The position numbers were made by a program, and so were the translations under genes. Source: Brachionus koreanus (Eukaryota; Rotifera; Eurotatoria; Ploima; Brachionidae). Taken from it: DNA of 39,711 nucleotides. The stretch spans positions 1,038,526 through 1,078,236 of the forward strand of contig PJRA01000353.1 of the NCBI GenBank assembly GCA_016987375.1, read 5' to 3'. This document shows, in pieces, positions 26,564 through 38,847 of this stretch (position 1 is its first letter; each line of letters opens with the position of its first letter). A model generated the notes under the pieces. The model was given only the letters and a program-made list of their open reading frames with translations, did not search any database and had not been told where the DNA came from.

Positions 26564-28965
26564 TTATAAACTTAGAGCTTTTCTATTTATCAAATTCATC
26601 TTTCTATTAGTTATTCTTTTTATCGTCTTTATTGTAAGGATCCTAGGTCGAATTTTACTTGTTTGAGTTGATTTTTCGTTTAAGGAAAAATTTAAACATT
26701 GGGGTACGTGCGAATCGCGTAAAGGCTTTTTGAATCGACAATTTTCATTAAAAGGTGAAAAATCCTCTAAAAGATCATCATCAAATTCTAAATTTAAGCT
26801 TGAATTACTTGAATTCTTTGAATCAAATAAATCATTGGTTTCTAAACTACTATTTTTTTGGCTATTGTACAGGGAATCTAAATCTGTGCATAGATGGTTC
26901 ATATCTTTCTTTAGTCGATCAATGTGTTGTAAAGCTTCGTCCAAGCTTTTGTCAACGGAATATTGGTATTCGTTTTTCGATAAAATATGTTTGGTACCTT
27001 TGTAAAAATTATTTTTTTATTTTTATATCTTAATACGGTACACTCTTATTAATGTATTCATTTATTTTATTTTATTTATTTTTTTTTTTTAAATTCAGAT
27101 CAAAATAAAATAAAGGCAAAAGTAAGCATAGACCAAAAGTAAAGGTAAACGATATAAAAATATTGAAAAATTAGTTAAAATGAGATAAAGATTAACAGGA
27201 TACATTTGTTTAAAGCTTATATTTTTAATGCTATCTAATTTTGATATAAGAAAAAATTTAGTTGGTATCAAAATTTTAATTAAAAACGAAATCGTAAATT
27301 TTAACAGGAAGATTAAATTAATAGATAAAAACATGATCAAATATTTCTAATCTGTCGCTAGTGTTTGTATAGTGACATTTAAAGATCCTGATTTTAGAAA
27401 TGATACATGTACCTGTCCATACTAGAAAAAAAGCATATATGTGAACATATATTAGCAAGCCCTTATCACGGTATGCGAAAGCTGATTTAACGCTAAAGAT
27501 GGCAGTGACTGCTAAAGACGAAAAAAAGAGGAAGACCTAAAATTAAAAAAAAAAATTAAACTGTAAGTAATTTAAGTTTATTAGCCTGTATAGCCGAAAT
27601 GTCTCTGCAATACGGGCGCATGTTTCTTTCATCAAAAAATGGGGGACCGGTTTCGACTGGGTAAAATTTTTAGTGTAGANNNNNNNNNNNNNNNNNNNNN
27701 NNNNNNNNNNNNNNNNNNNNNNNNNNNNNNNNNNNNNNNNNNNNNNNNNNNNTTTAAGTTAATTAAAAGCCTGGTGATGCATGATATTGCAGGGAGTATC
27801 ATATTTTAAACTGAGTATAGATATTACTGCTGGTGAATTGCTTATAAAGTTTTGATATTTTTTTCTGTAAATGAATTAAAGCAAGGAAAAAAAAAGTCTA
27901 GGATTGATTGAACTAAAGATTTATAAAGGTTTCCTAACGTTTTTTGATTGAGACCCATTTTTTGTTTGACACTATCTTAATATGATTTAGCCTTGTATTG
28001 CAACGTTCTTTGAGTTCGCCAACAAATAGATTAAAATTTAGTTTAGAATCAAATTTGATACCTAGAAACTTAATTTCTTTTTGCTTTTGTTTTCTATTTC
28101 CATAAATTCTTTTGTTAAGATTATCACTTTCTTTCTTGTACTTAGATAAGACTACTGAACTCGATTTATTATTTGATATTATATATTATTAGATTTATAT
28201 TCTAATTTAGAATATATAGAATTGAATACAACAATTTTTCGAGTATACCGTTTTAATTTAAAAAAAACTTACTTGATAAATTATCTTTGAAATTTAAGCA
28301 ATAATTACCAAAACTTGTTGGAACTTCAAATGAATCATCATCACTAAAATAAAGGTCATTTTTATTTTTTGATGAACTTGAGTACGATTCATTTTTATCT
28401 CTGATTTTAGAGTTATCTGAATGCAATTGTTTTTGATTAGAAATATTAGAAGTTTTTTTTTTATTACGGAAAAAATTCTGTGTATCTGTTTGATTGTTGT
28501 TTTTATCAGTATTCTTTAAAGTTTTCGTTGAATCAAAAGTAGATGTTGAATTTGAATTAGAAGTTCTTGTCAAATGAAAACCGCTATCAATTGGCACTGA
28601 TTGGTTTATTTTATGAGAGACATTATTTTTTTTCGCTATTTTATGTTTTGAGTTTTTAGATTGTAACTTGCTTAGGTACTTGATCATGTTTTCAATGCCA
28701 AAAGCTTCACAAAATTTGGACTGTTTTGCTTTGGGTTGTTTCTTTCTCAAAATTCTCAAATTTTGTATTCTAAACTTTTTTTTTCTATTGCTTTCTGAAT
28801 ATAAATCTTTAATGTCATTTTTGTTAATATCGATTTCTTTGTCCTGATAGTTCATTGAAATTTGATTAAAAGTCAACAATTTTGCCTGAAACCATCGATA
28901 GACCAAACAACAACCAATTCCAATTCCGAACCCGATCAAACAAAAAATTGCTTCGTTTCGACGAA
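26564..28965 (-). CDS. uncharacterised membrane-anchored protein, first exon not identified
   Basis: Two exons are supported: 28273-28965 (GTAAGT donor, split codon S) and 26564-26997, ending in a stop. They give about 375 residues. The upstream exon starts right after an acceptor, with an in-frame stop just before it, so an earlier exon must supply the ATG. I could not place it. Near the N-terminus is a hydrophobic segment AIFCLIGFGIGIGCCLVY followed by basic residues, likely one membrane span. Then come a lysine-rich part, a conserved-looking AFGIENMIKYLSKLQSK, a long Ser/Asn-rich low-complexity region and an acidic patch (FSDDDSFEVPTSFG). A possible coiled coil, SLDEALQHIDRLKKDMNHL, and a basic tail follow. 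I do not recognise the family. The intron between the exons is 1,275 bp and contains a LINE fragment and an assembly gap, so a missing exon is possible. Confidence 0.6.
27680..27752. other. assembly gap (73 N)
   Basis: A run of N inside the long intron of the membrane-anchored gene, next to a LINE fragment. The true length is unknown. Confidence 0.99.
27753..28165 (-). pseudogene. jockey-like LINE fragment, reverse transcriptase C-terminus
   Basis: On the minus strand: KEIKFLGIKFDSKLNFN, then LKERCNTRLNHIKIVSNKKW, a frameshift, NLYKSLVQSILDFFF in pieces, and YDTPCNIMHH. FLGI-x-FDSKL-x-F and the C-N-x-R-L-N block are typical just after the RT palm. It is cut off at the assembly gap and lies in the sense orientation within the host intron. 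Confidence 0.72.
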
Positions 28966-31220
28966 CTTAAATCATAAAAAAAGTTTTGTGAAAAAATTTT
29001 TGTTCAAAAATTGATCAAAATTTATTTGAGGAAAAAATTTATTTATTTATTTATTTATTTTTTTTTAATTTAATTAGATACTTACATTTAAAAATAAAAA
29101 ATTGTCTGGCACAAATCGATGGAAAAGAAATAACTATATGGTAAAGTCGATCTTCATGTCTTAACATATTGTTAATCTAATAGAACGAATTAGATAGCTT
29201 TAAATGATTATTTCAAAGGTTTATTGGTTTTCAAACGTTTTGGCTTGCTAAAGGAAGATTTTATAAAAATTCAAGATTGTTGTTTTCATTGCATTATTGA
29301 AGAGGAATTGCAGCTGCTATGTGCCAATTGGTAGGAATTGAAATTACTAAGATAATAAACGCTATATATAGCATGCATAATTTTCCTCAAATGATAATAG
29401 ATAAGAAAGCTTAACTTACTATAAAAATATAGAAAAATTCCATTTGATTATTTAGAGTTTGTTTGCAAAATAAAATATAAATATCTAAGAAAGAAAACTT
29501 TGATTCATTTTTTTCGTGAAAAATCAATACAGCTTTGAAATTTTCAAATATATTGATTTTAAAGTCTTGTGATAACCGTTTTTTGGAAAATTTTTGAATT
29601 AATTATTATTATTGATTTTAAAAATGCAATTTTATCTAATGAATAATTTTACTAAAATTCTGTTTATTTCTAATTTTATTAGAAAATTCAGCTTTATAAG
29701 TTTCAAAACATTATCTAATTATGATCGTTTTTTCATAAAAAAATTAGAAAATAAATTCCTTTTTCTATCGTTTTAGAATATTTAAATATTTAAAATTCTT
29801 CAGTTATTTTAAATGCATATTGAAATTCGGTTGTAGGTAATAAAACAATATTCAAACTATATTTACTAACTTTGCTAAAAATCAATTTACATATATCTGT
29901 TAAATTAAAATCCTAATCATTCTTTTAGTTCTATTTTTATTTACACTTTTTACACCAGCTACAGAACGGCCGTTTTTTATTTTAATATTAAATTAATAAA
30001 ACTATCGTAAGCCATCTAAAGTTTATGAAGATATTCATAAAATACTACAAAACATCTAATCATCTATTACAATTATAATCAAATTTTTAAACTTTTCACA
30101 TAATAAAAGTAGATTCTATAGTTAGAACTAGATAGTAAAAAAATGCAATCAATTTATTTGATTAGAAGATAGAATGAATAAGCATTAATTTTAATTTTTT
30201 GAATGCTATTTAAGTGGTAAAAATAATTCTGTAAATAAATTCATGTAAATAATATAATTTCTAATTATATCAACAAGTCACATGACTAGAGTAAGCTATC
30301 AGTTAACATTGGATTGGGAATTTTCTTTCAATTCGATCTTTTCAAATCATAAAAAATTTGAATAACTTTTTAACTTTTTATTTTTTATTTATTTAAATAG
30401 TTTTAGGGAATACCCCAGGCAGCTCAGAATGGAACATAGTCCTTCTTGTCAGCCTAGCGATTGAATAAAAACATACAAAATAAAAAAAAAAGATAAATGA
30501 ATAAGTGAAAATAAAAATTGACTAGATTTTAGTGAAAGGAAATAATTGCATATTTATCTTTGGATGTCCTGTAAAAAAGAATTAAATTTAACATTTAATT
30601 TAAAATTTAACTTTTTAACTTAAAGTGTTCTTATTTATTATCTAGTTCTTTAAAACGCTTGAGCATTTTACAGTTTAAATTTAAAAAATAAAAACGAAAA
30701 TTGCTCTGATCAGATGATCAGTCGGTCCAGTAGTTTATGAAATGAAAAATTATGGTTCGAATAGAAGCGGGTCAACTAGTGGTTCTCTTACCCGAGTGAT
30801 AATTATTTTCCTACAAATATTTTTTTATGATATTTGCATACTTATGATTCTATTAGAATTGCAATTGTATCCTAAAACTCAAATGGCTCATTTAATTTTT
30901 ATCTTTTTTATGAATAGAAGAAACCTCTTTTTAATAAAATTTGATTTTAATTAGTCATATATTGACTCGTGGCATAACTCACGAGTATTTTAAATATCAA
31001 TATTAAAAAAAAAATTGCTCAAAATGATCAAATATGTTTTATAAGTTTTTTTACGATTCGATCAAAACGGCTAGTGAAATAAACTTTATTCAAATATTAT
31101 GTTTTTAGAATAACTATTTATTATTTTAAAGATTTTTCAAACTTGAATAAATAGAAAAAACATTCAAATTATATATATGATAAATTCTGGGTATCATCAA
31201 CATTTGAAAGAGGCTAGAGT
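28966..31220. other. 2.25-kb region without a supported gene
   Basis: It should contain the missing first exon and promoter of the membrane-anchored gene. A GTAAGT donor on the minus strand near 29080-29086 follows the open stretch HRFVPDNFLFLN, but the reading phase does not fit the next exon. Near 30719-30762 there is a GGTCCAGTAG and GGTTCGAAT pair resembling degenerate tRNA A and B boxes. A short hairpin ACTCGTG...CACGAGT lies near 30964-30985. A 70-codon plus frame at 30742 has no family features. Confidence 0.4.
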
Positions 31221-34200
31221 CTAATTGAATAATAGCTGAGGATAATACTTCAATAAGTTTACCATACTTGTATGATAAGCGGTTGTTGTTCGTACTATTT
31301 TAAAACGTTCTGCTCTTTCGAAATTTGACTTGACCATTTCATAATATTCTCCATCAGATAATACCAATGATTTTAGTCTTGAACATTTTAACCTTGAGTT
31401 ATAAAATTAAGAGTTGAATCATTTTTTTAGTAAATTAGCAATGAAAAATATTTCTAATTTAGCCAAATGTAAATGGAAAAGCATCAACAGAAAAAATATT
31501 ACCTAATATGGTCAATGAATTTTCGGCTATTTTCGTTAAAACGAATTGTTTCAGGATCCCATTGAATTTCTAATCGTTCTAAATTAGAACAATTAACTGC
31601 AAACGATTCTATTATTTGATCGACATGAATTCGTGTAGCTATTTTTTTAAACCAACCTAATGGTGTGCCCATAACTGCAATTCTAAATAAAAAATTTTTT
31701 AAAATCTAATAAAAAAAAAAAAAAAAAAAATTTTAATTTAATAATCTACCTAATATTCTTCATGTGTTTGATTGAACTAATCCAAAACTGCTCTGTGATT
31801 TTCACGTTTCCTGTATACATAAATCCTTTTAGTTGATTTCCATAGATTTTTAAAAAATCGAAAACTTCTTCTGAATTCAAATTGACTGTGTTGCTTATAT
31901 CCAAAGCTTCTAGTTTATTCACCTTTTTGTTTCGTATCATTGCCAAAAAAACCTTTAATTTGATTTTTTTTAGAAAAAATAAATAATAATTTAATAGAAA
32001 AAATTAAAACCTGGTCGGTGAAAGCGTCACAATAAGCCACTGAAAGATATCTTAAATTTGGGGATTCATTAAGCATTTTATAAAGAGCTTGCTCATCAAC
32101 ATCAGTAGAACCAAGATCCAACTCTTCTAAAATAGTGTGCTCCCATTCAACTTGGTTAATTGCCGCACTTTCTATTGCAGTATTTTGTAAAAGCAAAGAT
32201 CTAAGTTTTTTACATCTGTCTAATAAAGTTTTGAGAGAATAGCCTTTGTATCGTGAGCAAAAATTCAATGCAATACATTCTAAATGAATGCAACCAGAAG
32301 CAATTGACTCAATATGATTATCATCAATAAAAGTAATGCCATATAAATTAATGACCTAGATAAGCAAAAAAATTGAATTTATTATTTACTTTTTGTTTTA
32401 CTAATTTGAATTAATTTAAATTTTTTATTAAAGTATTATTTAAATTCTAAATTTTAATTTTAGCATAATTACTTACTTTCAGATTTGGTGTATAGGATTT
32501 TATTTTTCCTATATTGATAGTTTCGTATGTTTCATCTGGATCATTGCTTGTTTCAAGTGTTCCTTTAAAAAAATTAATTAAATTTAATAAAATTTTGATG
32601 CTATTAAAATTTAAAAATATGAATAAATTCTAATCTTTTTATATTATTAATCGTTGAGTTTAAAAAAAAGCAACTACTAAATACTAAAAGCCATTTTTTA
32701 TACTATTAAAATTCAGCCTAAATTTGTATAAATTTAAAAATTACTTAAATTAAAAAAAAGTTTATTAATTGAAAATTATGCTAAAAATTTTAATGAAAAA
32801 AAAGCCTTAAAATTAAGCTTTTTCGGGTTACTTTTTAAATTTGGTCTATAATTTATTTAAAAAATTCTTTTTAGCTAAATAAATAAAGAATAATTCGAAA
32901 AAAAAGAAAAAGAAAAAAAATAGTCAACATAAAATTAATAATACTAGGTCAAAAATTTAGGCTACACCAATAAAAAAAATTCGATTTTGCCAGTACTAAT
33001 ACTAATAAAAGAAAAATTTAGTTTATTAAGAGTAACGGCTACGATTATTTTTGAATTTTAACACTAGAAAGCCCAAGGGGTTTTTGTTAATTTGAATTTT
33101 TTAAAAAAAATATTTTAAATCTTGTTTTCAAATTAAGTTTTTAAAAAAAATTTCAATTAATTTTCAAAAAAATACTTTTTTTTTCTACATAGCTAAATTT
33201 GAAATTTTTATTAATAATCAGTTGGGCTTTCTAGAGTTACAATCATCTAATAGCAAAATAATTTTATGGAAATGGGATACCTATTAAAAAATGCATAGAT
33301 TTTTTTCTAAATAACCAAAATATGCTTTGTGTATTTTCCCTTGATAATTCATACCTATCAAGTGTAAAATTTCAAGCGATGACAAAAATGAATATATTCT
33401 CCTCATAAAGCCTTCCAGAAAAATAACTTCTGATAAACATATTGTCATCATTTTCAAGTTACATGGAAACGCATTTAAATCATTGAAATCTTGTAATTGC
33501 ATCGCTGCACTGAAATCAAGTGTCAAATGTTTTAAATTAGCACATCTGTTTGCAAGCTCATGTAAGAAATTTGACGTAATAAAGTCGATCGGCAGTTCTA
33601 TATATTCGAGATGTGTATTAAACCGATGACTAATTAAATTCATAAAATGATCTATGTTTCGTATATTGATTGAATCTTTGTATTCAGGTCGTAATTTTAA
33701 GGCACGCCATAATTTTGGATTTTGACTAAGATTGCGCCAGGCTTTACATACTAAAGCACATTTGATTATCTCATGGTGATTTAAAAATGAAAAAATATGA
33801 AGAAGCAACTTTTCTGGCAATGAATTGATATCTTTCTGAAAAAAAAAGTAAATTATTTTGATAAAATTGGTTACCTAAACAATTTTTATCTATCAAAAGC
33901 AAGGATTTTGGCACTTAACTTCACAAAATCCATAAGCCAACTATTTCCTATTTGTCTAGATATCCAAATTGGTAAATAATTTAAAAAAAAATTACTATAT
34001 TCGAAATAATTTTAGAATTTCGATTAAATTTATTTAATGCTGAAGCCATAGATTTGGATTTAGTTTCTGAACTAATTCTTTTGTCTAAATACTCTTGATC
34101 ATTTACAGGAAATTTTTGATCTTGGCTATCAAATAATGTGTTTCTAATTGATGTATGATTGCTATTCGAAGGCATTTTTAATTTAATGAAATATAGCTAG

Positions 34201-34698
34201 CTATAATTAGATTCAAAATATTATTTAAGAAAAAACTAAAGGAATCTAATAAACTCCCAACAAAAGTTCAAGTTTTCAAATGTATCAAATGAGATTATAG
34301 GAGATTATATCTAGCAAAATTCATGTTCAATTTTAATCCAAATCATTATGCAAACAAAAAAGATATAAAGCTTAAATGAGGTAAATACTTATTATGCTTA
34401 GAATATTTTATTTTGAGTGAAACTTTATAACTTAAAAACTTACATTAGAATATTTTATCTCATTATAATTGGAAACTATATCAATTTGATTATAATCCAT
34501 TTGATCACTTGTTTCTTTGCCAAACTCTTCCTGATTGTCTTTGAGAATTTTTAGCAATTTTGGACTAATTTTTGGATTACAACCTTCTGGACTGTCAAAC
34601 GATTTCTTGCGAATTTTAGGACCTTTTGAATTTGTGTTTACATCCTGGTTTTGCATTTGAATCATGGAGTTAAGTGCGAGTCCTGAAAAATCTGCCAT
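31221..34698 (-). CDS. F-box/leucine-rich-repeat protein
   Basis: Eight exons: 34444-34698, 33996-34196, 33355-33835, 32477-32562, 32011-32355, 31750-31952, 31503-31682 and 31221-31392. They give about 640 residues with phases consistent throughout. The F-box is DINSLPEKLLLHIFSFLNHH, then CALVCKAWRNL...LWRALKL. Irregular LRRs follow (CANLKHLTLDF, LEILHLIG, VINLYGITFIDDNHIESIA, LRSLLLQNTAI, EELDLGSTDVDEQAL, NLRYLSVAYCDAFTDQ, KLEALDISNTVNL, NLERLEIQWDPETIRF). The end is SLVLSDGEYYEMVK...VRTTTAYHT...LLKYYPQLLFN. It should be a substrate receptor of an SCF ubiquitin ligase. The pattern recalls a conserved animal FBXL family, but I cannot name the orthologue. The two N-terminal exons are the weakest part: exon 2 has a poor acceptor at 34197 and could be an alternative first exon starting at ATG 34175. 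Start at ATG 34698; the frame further upstream opens only with TTG. The 792-bp intron 3 holds a piggyBac-like MITE. Confidence 0.85.
33062..33236. mobile_element. 175-bp piggyBac-like MITE in an intron of the F-box gene
   Basis: The ends CACTAGAAAGCCCAA (33062-33076) and TTGGGCTTTCTAGAG (33222-33236) are inverted repeats with one mismatch. They are flanked by TTAA (33058-33061) and TTAC (33237-33240), a near-exact TTAA duplication. TTAA target use and a C-x-CTAGAAAG tip resemble piggyBac. The interior is AT-rich and non-coding. Confidence 0.7.
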
Positions 34699-35451
34699 TG
34701 TTTCCGAATTCGAGAATTTATTACTAAATGTTTTTATCAAAGTATAAATAAATAATAAATTTAAAAATAATTTTAAAAGATAAAATTAATTTTGATTAAT
34801 TCAATGAGTAAATTCCTGATTAAAAAACTTTAATTATTTTTTTCTCATAAATATCAAAAGCACTTAATGCTAAAATTTAAAATAGACTTGTAAATAAAAT
34901 CAATTTATCATTTTTTGATTATTTAAATAATATTTTAAATAATCGATTTATTGATGATGAATTAGTCTTTAAATTTAAAAAAAAAAAATTTTATCTGAAA
35001 ATTGAACTGAAGACACAAAATCCAACAAATTAAAGCTAAATATTTTGAGATTGCTTGTTAGAACCTAAGAAATATAATTTATTTTTGTTAATATGAGCAG
35101 TATAAAGTACCAAACATATATTTATGTTTGAGCTTTTCAAGTCGATTTGTTGTTCTAAAACAGATAATTAATTGATTAGATTAGGAAAACTCAAAAGAAA
35201 TTAAGAATTAGGAATTACGTAATCTAAAAAAACAATAATTATAAGATGGAGTTTCCTTTAAAAGTTAATGATTTTACATTTATAGCTTATAAATGTAGCA
35301 CCTAAATTGAATTTATCTGCTAAATTTTCACTTAATAATATCAAACCAGAAGGCTTATTTTAATTAATAAAAGAGAGTTAAAATATTTAATGATAAAATG
35401 ATTTAAAATCTAAAAATTAAATAAAAAAAAAGTAAGCTTTTTGTAAAATTT
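34699..35451. other. intergenic between the F-box gene and SWT1
   Basis: About 750 bp of AT-rich DNA between two minus-strand genes, holding the SWT1 3' flank and the F-box gene's 5' flank. No gene, repeat or element recognised. Confidence 0.5.
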
Positions 35452-38400
35452 TTATTTTTCGAACTTTAAAATATTAATAAAATCGTCGTGTTCAATCGTA
35501 TTAAATCTATTCTCAAATTCTTTGAATTGCCAGAATACATTATTCATTTTTTCCCTTAAATAAATTCATTTTTAATTTAAAAGATTAACTAATAATTTTA
35601 ATAAGCTTTGTAAAGGTTTTTAAATTAAAAATTTATATCATTAAATCAAACCTGAAATCCATGTTTGTAAAAAAATTCTTTAAAGAAAACAGAATTATTA
35701 AATATTCATTTAAATCATAATCTCCTTGGGTTTCGATATTTGATTGCATATTTATTTGGAAGATCTTGTATAGTATATATATTACAATCGAAAATCGTCT
35801 TAAACTATCTTTGTTACAATCTTTCATGCAGTTTTCATAAAACTGAATCAGATATCTTAACGATTCATGGCTAATTGAATAGTGGATATTAAAACAAACA
35901 TCATTTTGAATATTCAATTTAGTGTCGATATTTTGAAAACATTCAATTTCTAAAAAGCTAAAATTTTTAAACTTTTCCCAAATGGTTTCAATATGATGAA
36001 GGTTATCTGAAATGTGATGTGTTTCTCTTTCATTATCGAAGTAAACTAATTTTGTTTTACTGAATTGGAGTATTTCAAAAATTTTATGTCCGACAATTAA
36101 GTAATTATTTAGAATCTTCATTTGAAAAATAAATGATGAATCAGCACTAAAAATGAATTTTAATTTTTAAAACCTGAAAAATCTTATAATACTTTGAACT
36201 TTCAATTGATTTTAAAAGATTGAGAGTGCATTGTGCAACTTCTAATGAACATGTCATATTTTTGAAATCTCTCAAATAATTGATTTTATTAGATAACAAA
36301 ATTTTGTTGTAATTTTCTATTGAGTATTTGAGTTTCTGAAATTCATTATTGTATTCATAACTTCTAGAAGATTCTGTAAAACAAAACATTGCATTAAAAA
36401 CTCTAGAATTTTATTTTAAAATCAGTTTCGTCATTTAGCAATATTAAGCATACTTATTTAAAGAAACTATTAAAGTAGCGAGTGTCCATGGTGGCTTGTG
36501 AAGTAGTAAGTCTAGCCTTAAAAATATTTTAAAAAGTTATTTTTAAACAAGTCTATTTTTATGAAAAAATATTAGAAATAATTAGAATTAAAATAATTTC
36601 TTAGAGGCATTGTGGATTTTGGCATAACAAACAATAAAAAAACAAAAATTGATCGTAATGCAAAATGTGTCACCCTAATTTAGTCAATGGAAAAACTCAA
36701 CAATGATATAAGAATATAATAAGATAATAAATTTAAATAAAAAGTCGTAAATTTTTAATCAATTGAATTTAGGGTATAAATAAAGCTAACCAACTGCTTC
36801 CACAGGAATTACCAATTTTAGTCAATTTAATTTTGATTTTTGGATGTTACACTCAGAGAAGAACAAGCAGGATTTAGACGAGGGAGAGGATGCATAGACC
36901 AGATATTTGCACTTAGGAACATCATAGAGCAAAGTATCGAATGGAACAGCCCCTTGTATCTTAACTTCATTGACTTCAAGAAAGCCTTTGATAGCAAACA
37001 CATAGAAGCCTTGTGGGCCATACTAAGATTGTATAGATAACCACAGAAAATAGTTAACATGATAAAATACTTCTACGATAAATTCGAGTGTAGTGTGATT
37101 CTGGAAAAAGGGCAATATGAGAGCTTCAAAGTGTGTACAGGAGTCGGGCAAGGTTGCGTGCTCTCTCCGACACTATTTCTAATAGTGATTGATTATGTAA
37201 TGAAGAAAACAACATTAACTATAGGCATACAATACAATAAAATTCAATAAATAGGCATACAATGGGGGTTAACAACCAAGCTTGAAGACTTAGACTTTGC
37301 GGATGATCTGGTGTTAATATCTAGTACAGAAGAACATATGCATATGAAAACACAAGATTTGGCAAACAATGCTTTTTTTTTTGTGTCCCAAAAAAATTAA
37401 AAAAAATTCAGGACAAAGACTAAAGACATAGAAAAAATTTTAATAAACCCTTATTTTTGATGACACATAATTTTCGTAAAAAAAGTAACACAAACTAAAC
37501 AGCAGTTACATATATGAGAAGTATTCGCAACAAATCTAAAACACAATTCCGAATGAAGTATAATTTATAAACTTACCATAAGTCATCATATATTCTTTTC
37601 ATTTCAAATTCGAAGAACATACTTAGTACTGTGGTACTTGAATTAATTAATCTATCTTCAATTATATGAGCCTTGAAATTTGATAGTTATATTCTTTTTG
37701 AATAAAATTTCGGAAAAAATTTACAATACAAAAGTTGAATTGATCTAACATTGGGTCACAGAAAGGCTCTTTATCTTGAGTACATAAACTGTTTTGAAAT
37801 AAATTTGCATGGTCAATTTTTTCATTGTCTAGACTTGACTTCAAGTTTTTAAAATTTAAAGCTTCAAAATTACAAATTTTTGATTTATTTATCAAGTTTA
37901 GATCATTTGTCACCATCACACATCGCTTATTTGGATCTTGTTAAGCTATTTTACAAATTACAACTATAAATTATATTTTTACTTTCTTTCGAAATTCGTA
38001 AAGCGCTATTTAAAATTCTGTCATCATTGTTCTGAGGAATGCAACCATCAATCAAAATATTTGACTAAAATTTAAGCATAAATTAGAATCAAATATTAAT
38101 TATTTTTATTTCGGTTTTTAAACCCGAAATTGAAACAAAAATTTAATTACAAAATAATAAAAATAAAGATTTTTACTTTACAGAAATTTTCAAAACAAAA
38201 ACTTGTTTTTTTTGTGTCAAGGAGATAATGTATGAATTTGATAGCTTCTTGAGCTTTTTGACTTATAAAAATGTGTTTTTCTTTATATTTTTTGTTTTTT
38301 AAATTATCTAACTCTTGTACAACCACCCATGGAACGAAAAAAACTATTTTTGATGAATTTTTAGTGCTTAATTCTTTCAATTGCTCTAAATTCGATATGA

Positions 38401-38826
38401 AAATATTTGTATCTAGGATTAAGATCAATTCAAATTCGGAATCCAAAAAAAATGTTCGACTGATTGGCTGAGTAAAATTTTCAAATTCAGTTTCTTTCAT
38501 AATAAAATCATTTCTTAAGTTATGAATCTGAAAATAAAACTAATTAAATATTTTAAAATTAGGATCAAAAATACATCTGTAGCTATTTCGATGTCCATTG
38601 GATCACATTTGTCATCGTTCTCTGGCAAATCACTCATTACAACGTCATCGATAATTGATGATGAAGTAGCTTGACTATTTTTTATTAATTGTTTTATTCT
38701 CTGTTCGACTTCTTCAAAAGTCCATAAAGACTCTCCTGTTTTTGAATTGAAATAATAGCTTCTTTTCTTTGATTCACTAAAATATTGCTTCCAGTTTTTT
38801 AAATAACTTTTGTATTCTTTTTCCAT
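35452..38826 (-). CDS. SWT1: transcriptional protein SWT1 (WW and PIN endoribonuclease domains)
   Basis: Nine exons: 38575-38826, 38177-38527, 37983-38064, 37725-37936, 37577-37671, 36454-36516, 36174-36402, 35652-36115 and 35452-35554. They give 616 residues, every junction GT-AG and in phase. SWT1 is an endoribonuclease linked to nuclear mRNA surveillance and perinuclear mRNP quality control. The WW domain is at about residues 12-40 (NWKQYFSESKKRSYYFNS, TGESLWTFEEV); the usual final proline is replaced. The PIN nuclease is at about 118-255, with acidic residues D123 (ILDTNIF), E156 (VPWVVVQELDNL), D215/D216 (NNDDRIL) and D240 (VTNDLNL). The C-terminal helical region begins FFEFEMKRIYDDLW and HKPPWTLATLI and ends NRFNTIEHDDFINIL. 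ATG 38826 is the first ATG; the frame upstream opens only with TTG. The intron 36517-37576 (1,060 bp) carries an antisense RTE-like fragment; the other introns are mostly about 50-110 bp. Confidence 0.92.
36836..37370 (+). pseudogene. RTE-like LINE fragment inside an SWT1 intron
   Basis: In broken plus frames: LREEQAGFRRGRGCIDQIFA, NFIDFKKAFDS (motif A), IKYFYDKFECSV, TGVGQGCVLSPTLF (motif B) and LEDLDFADDLVLIS (motif C). This is the palm and fingers of an RTE-type reverse transcriptase. It has stops near 37039 and 37250 and is truncated at both ends, the right end running into a poly-T/A tract near 37372. It is antisense to SWT1. Confidence 0.85.
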
Positions 38827-38847
38827 TTTTTTGAATCTCACAATCAA

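Noticed and set aside
28966..29086. HRFVPDNFLFLN stretch as the first exon of the membrane-anchored gene
   Set aside because: Joining its GTAAGT donor to the next exon gives a stop in the only open phase, and an in-frame TAG lies just upstream.
30742..30954. 70-codon plus-strand frame with a hydrophobic stretch
   Set aside because: No recognisable family, and the hydrophobicity is what AT-rich codons give by chance.
34699..34740. Extending the F-box protein to 34740
   Set aside because: The codon there is TTG. The first ATG, in a reasonable context, is at 34698.
38827..38847. Extending SWT1 to 38847
   Set aside because: That codon is TTG, and an AG acceptor-like site lies between it and the ATG at 38826.
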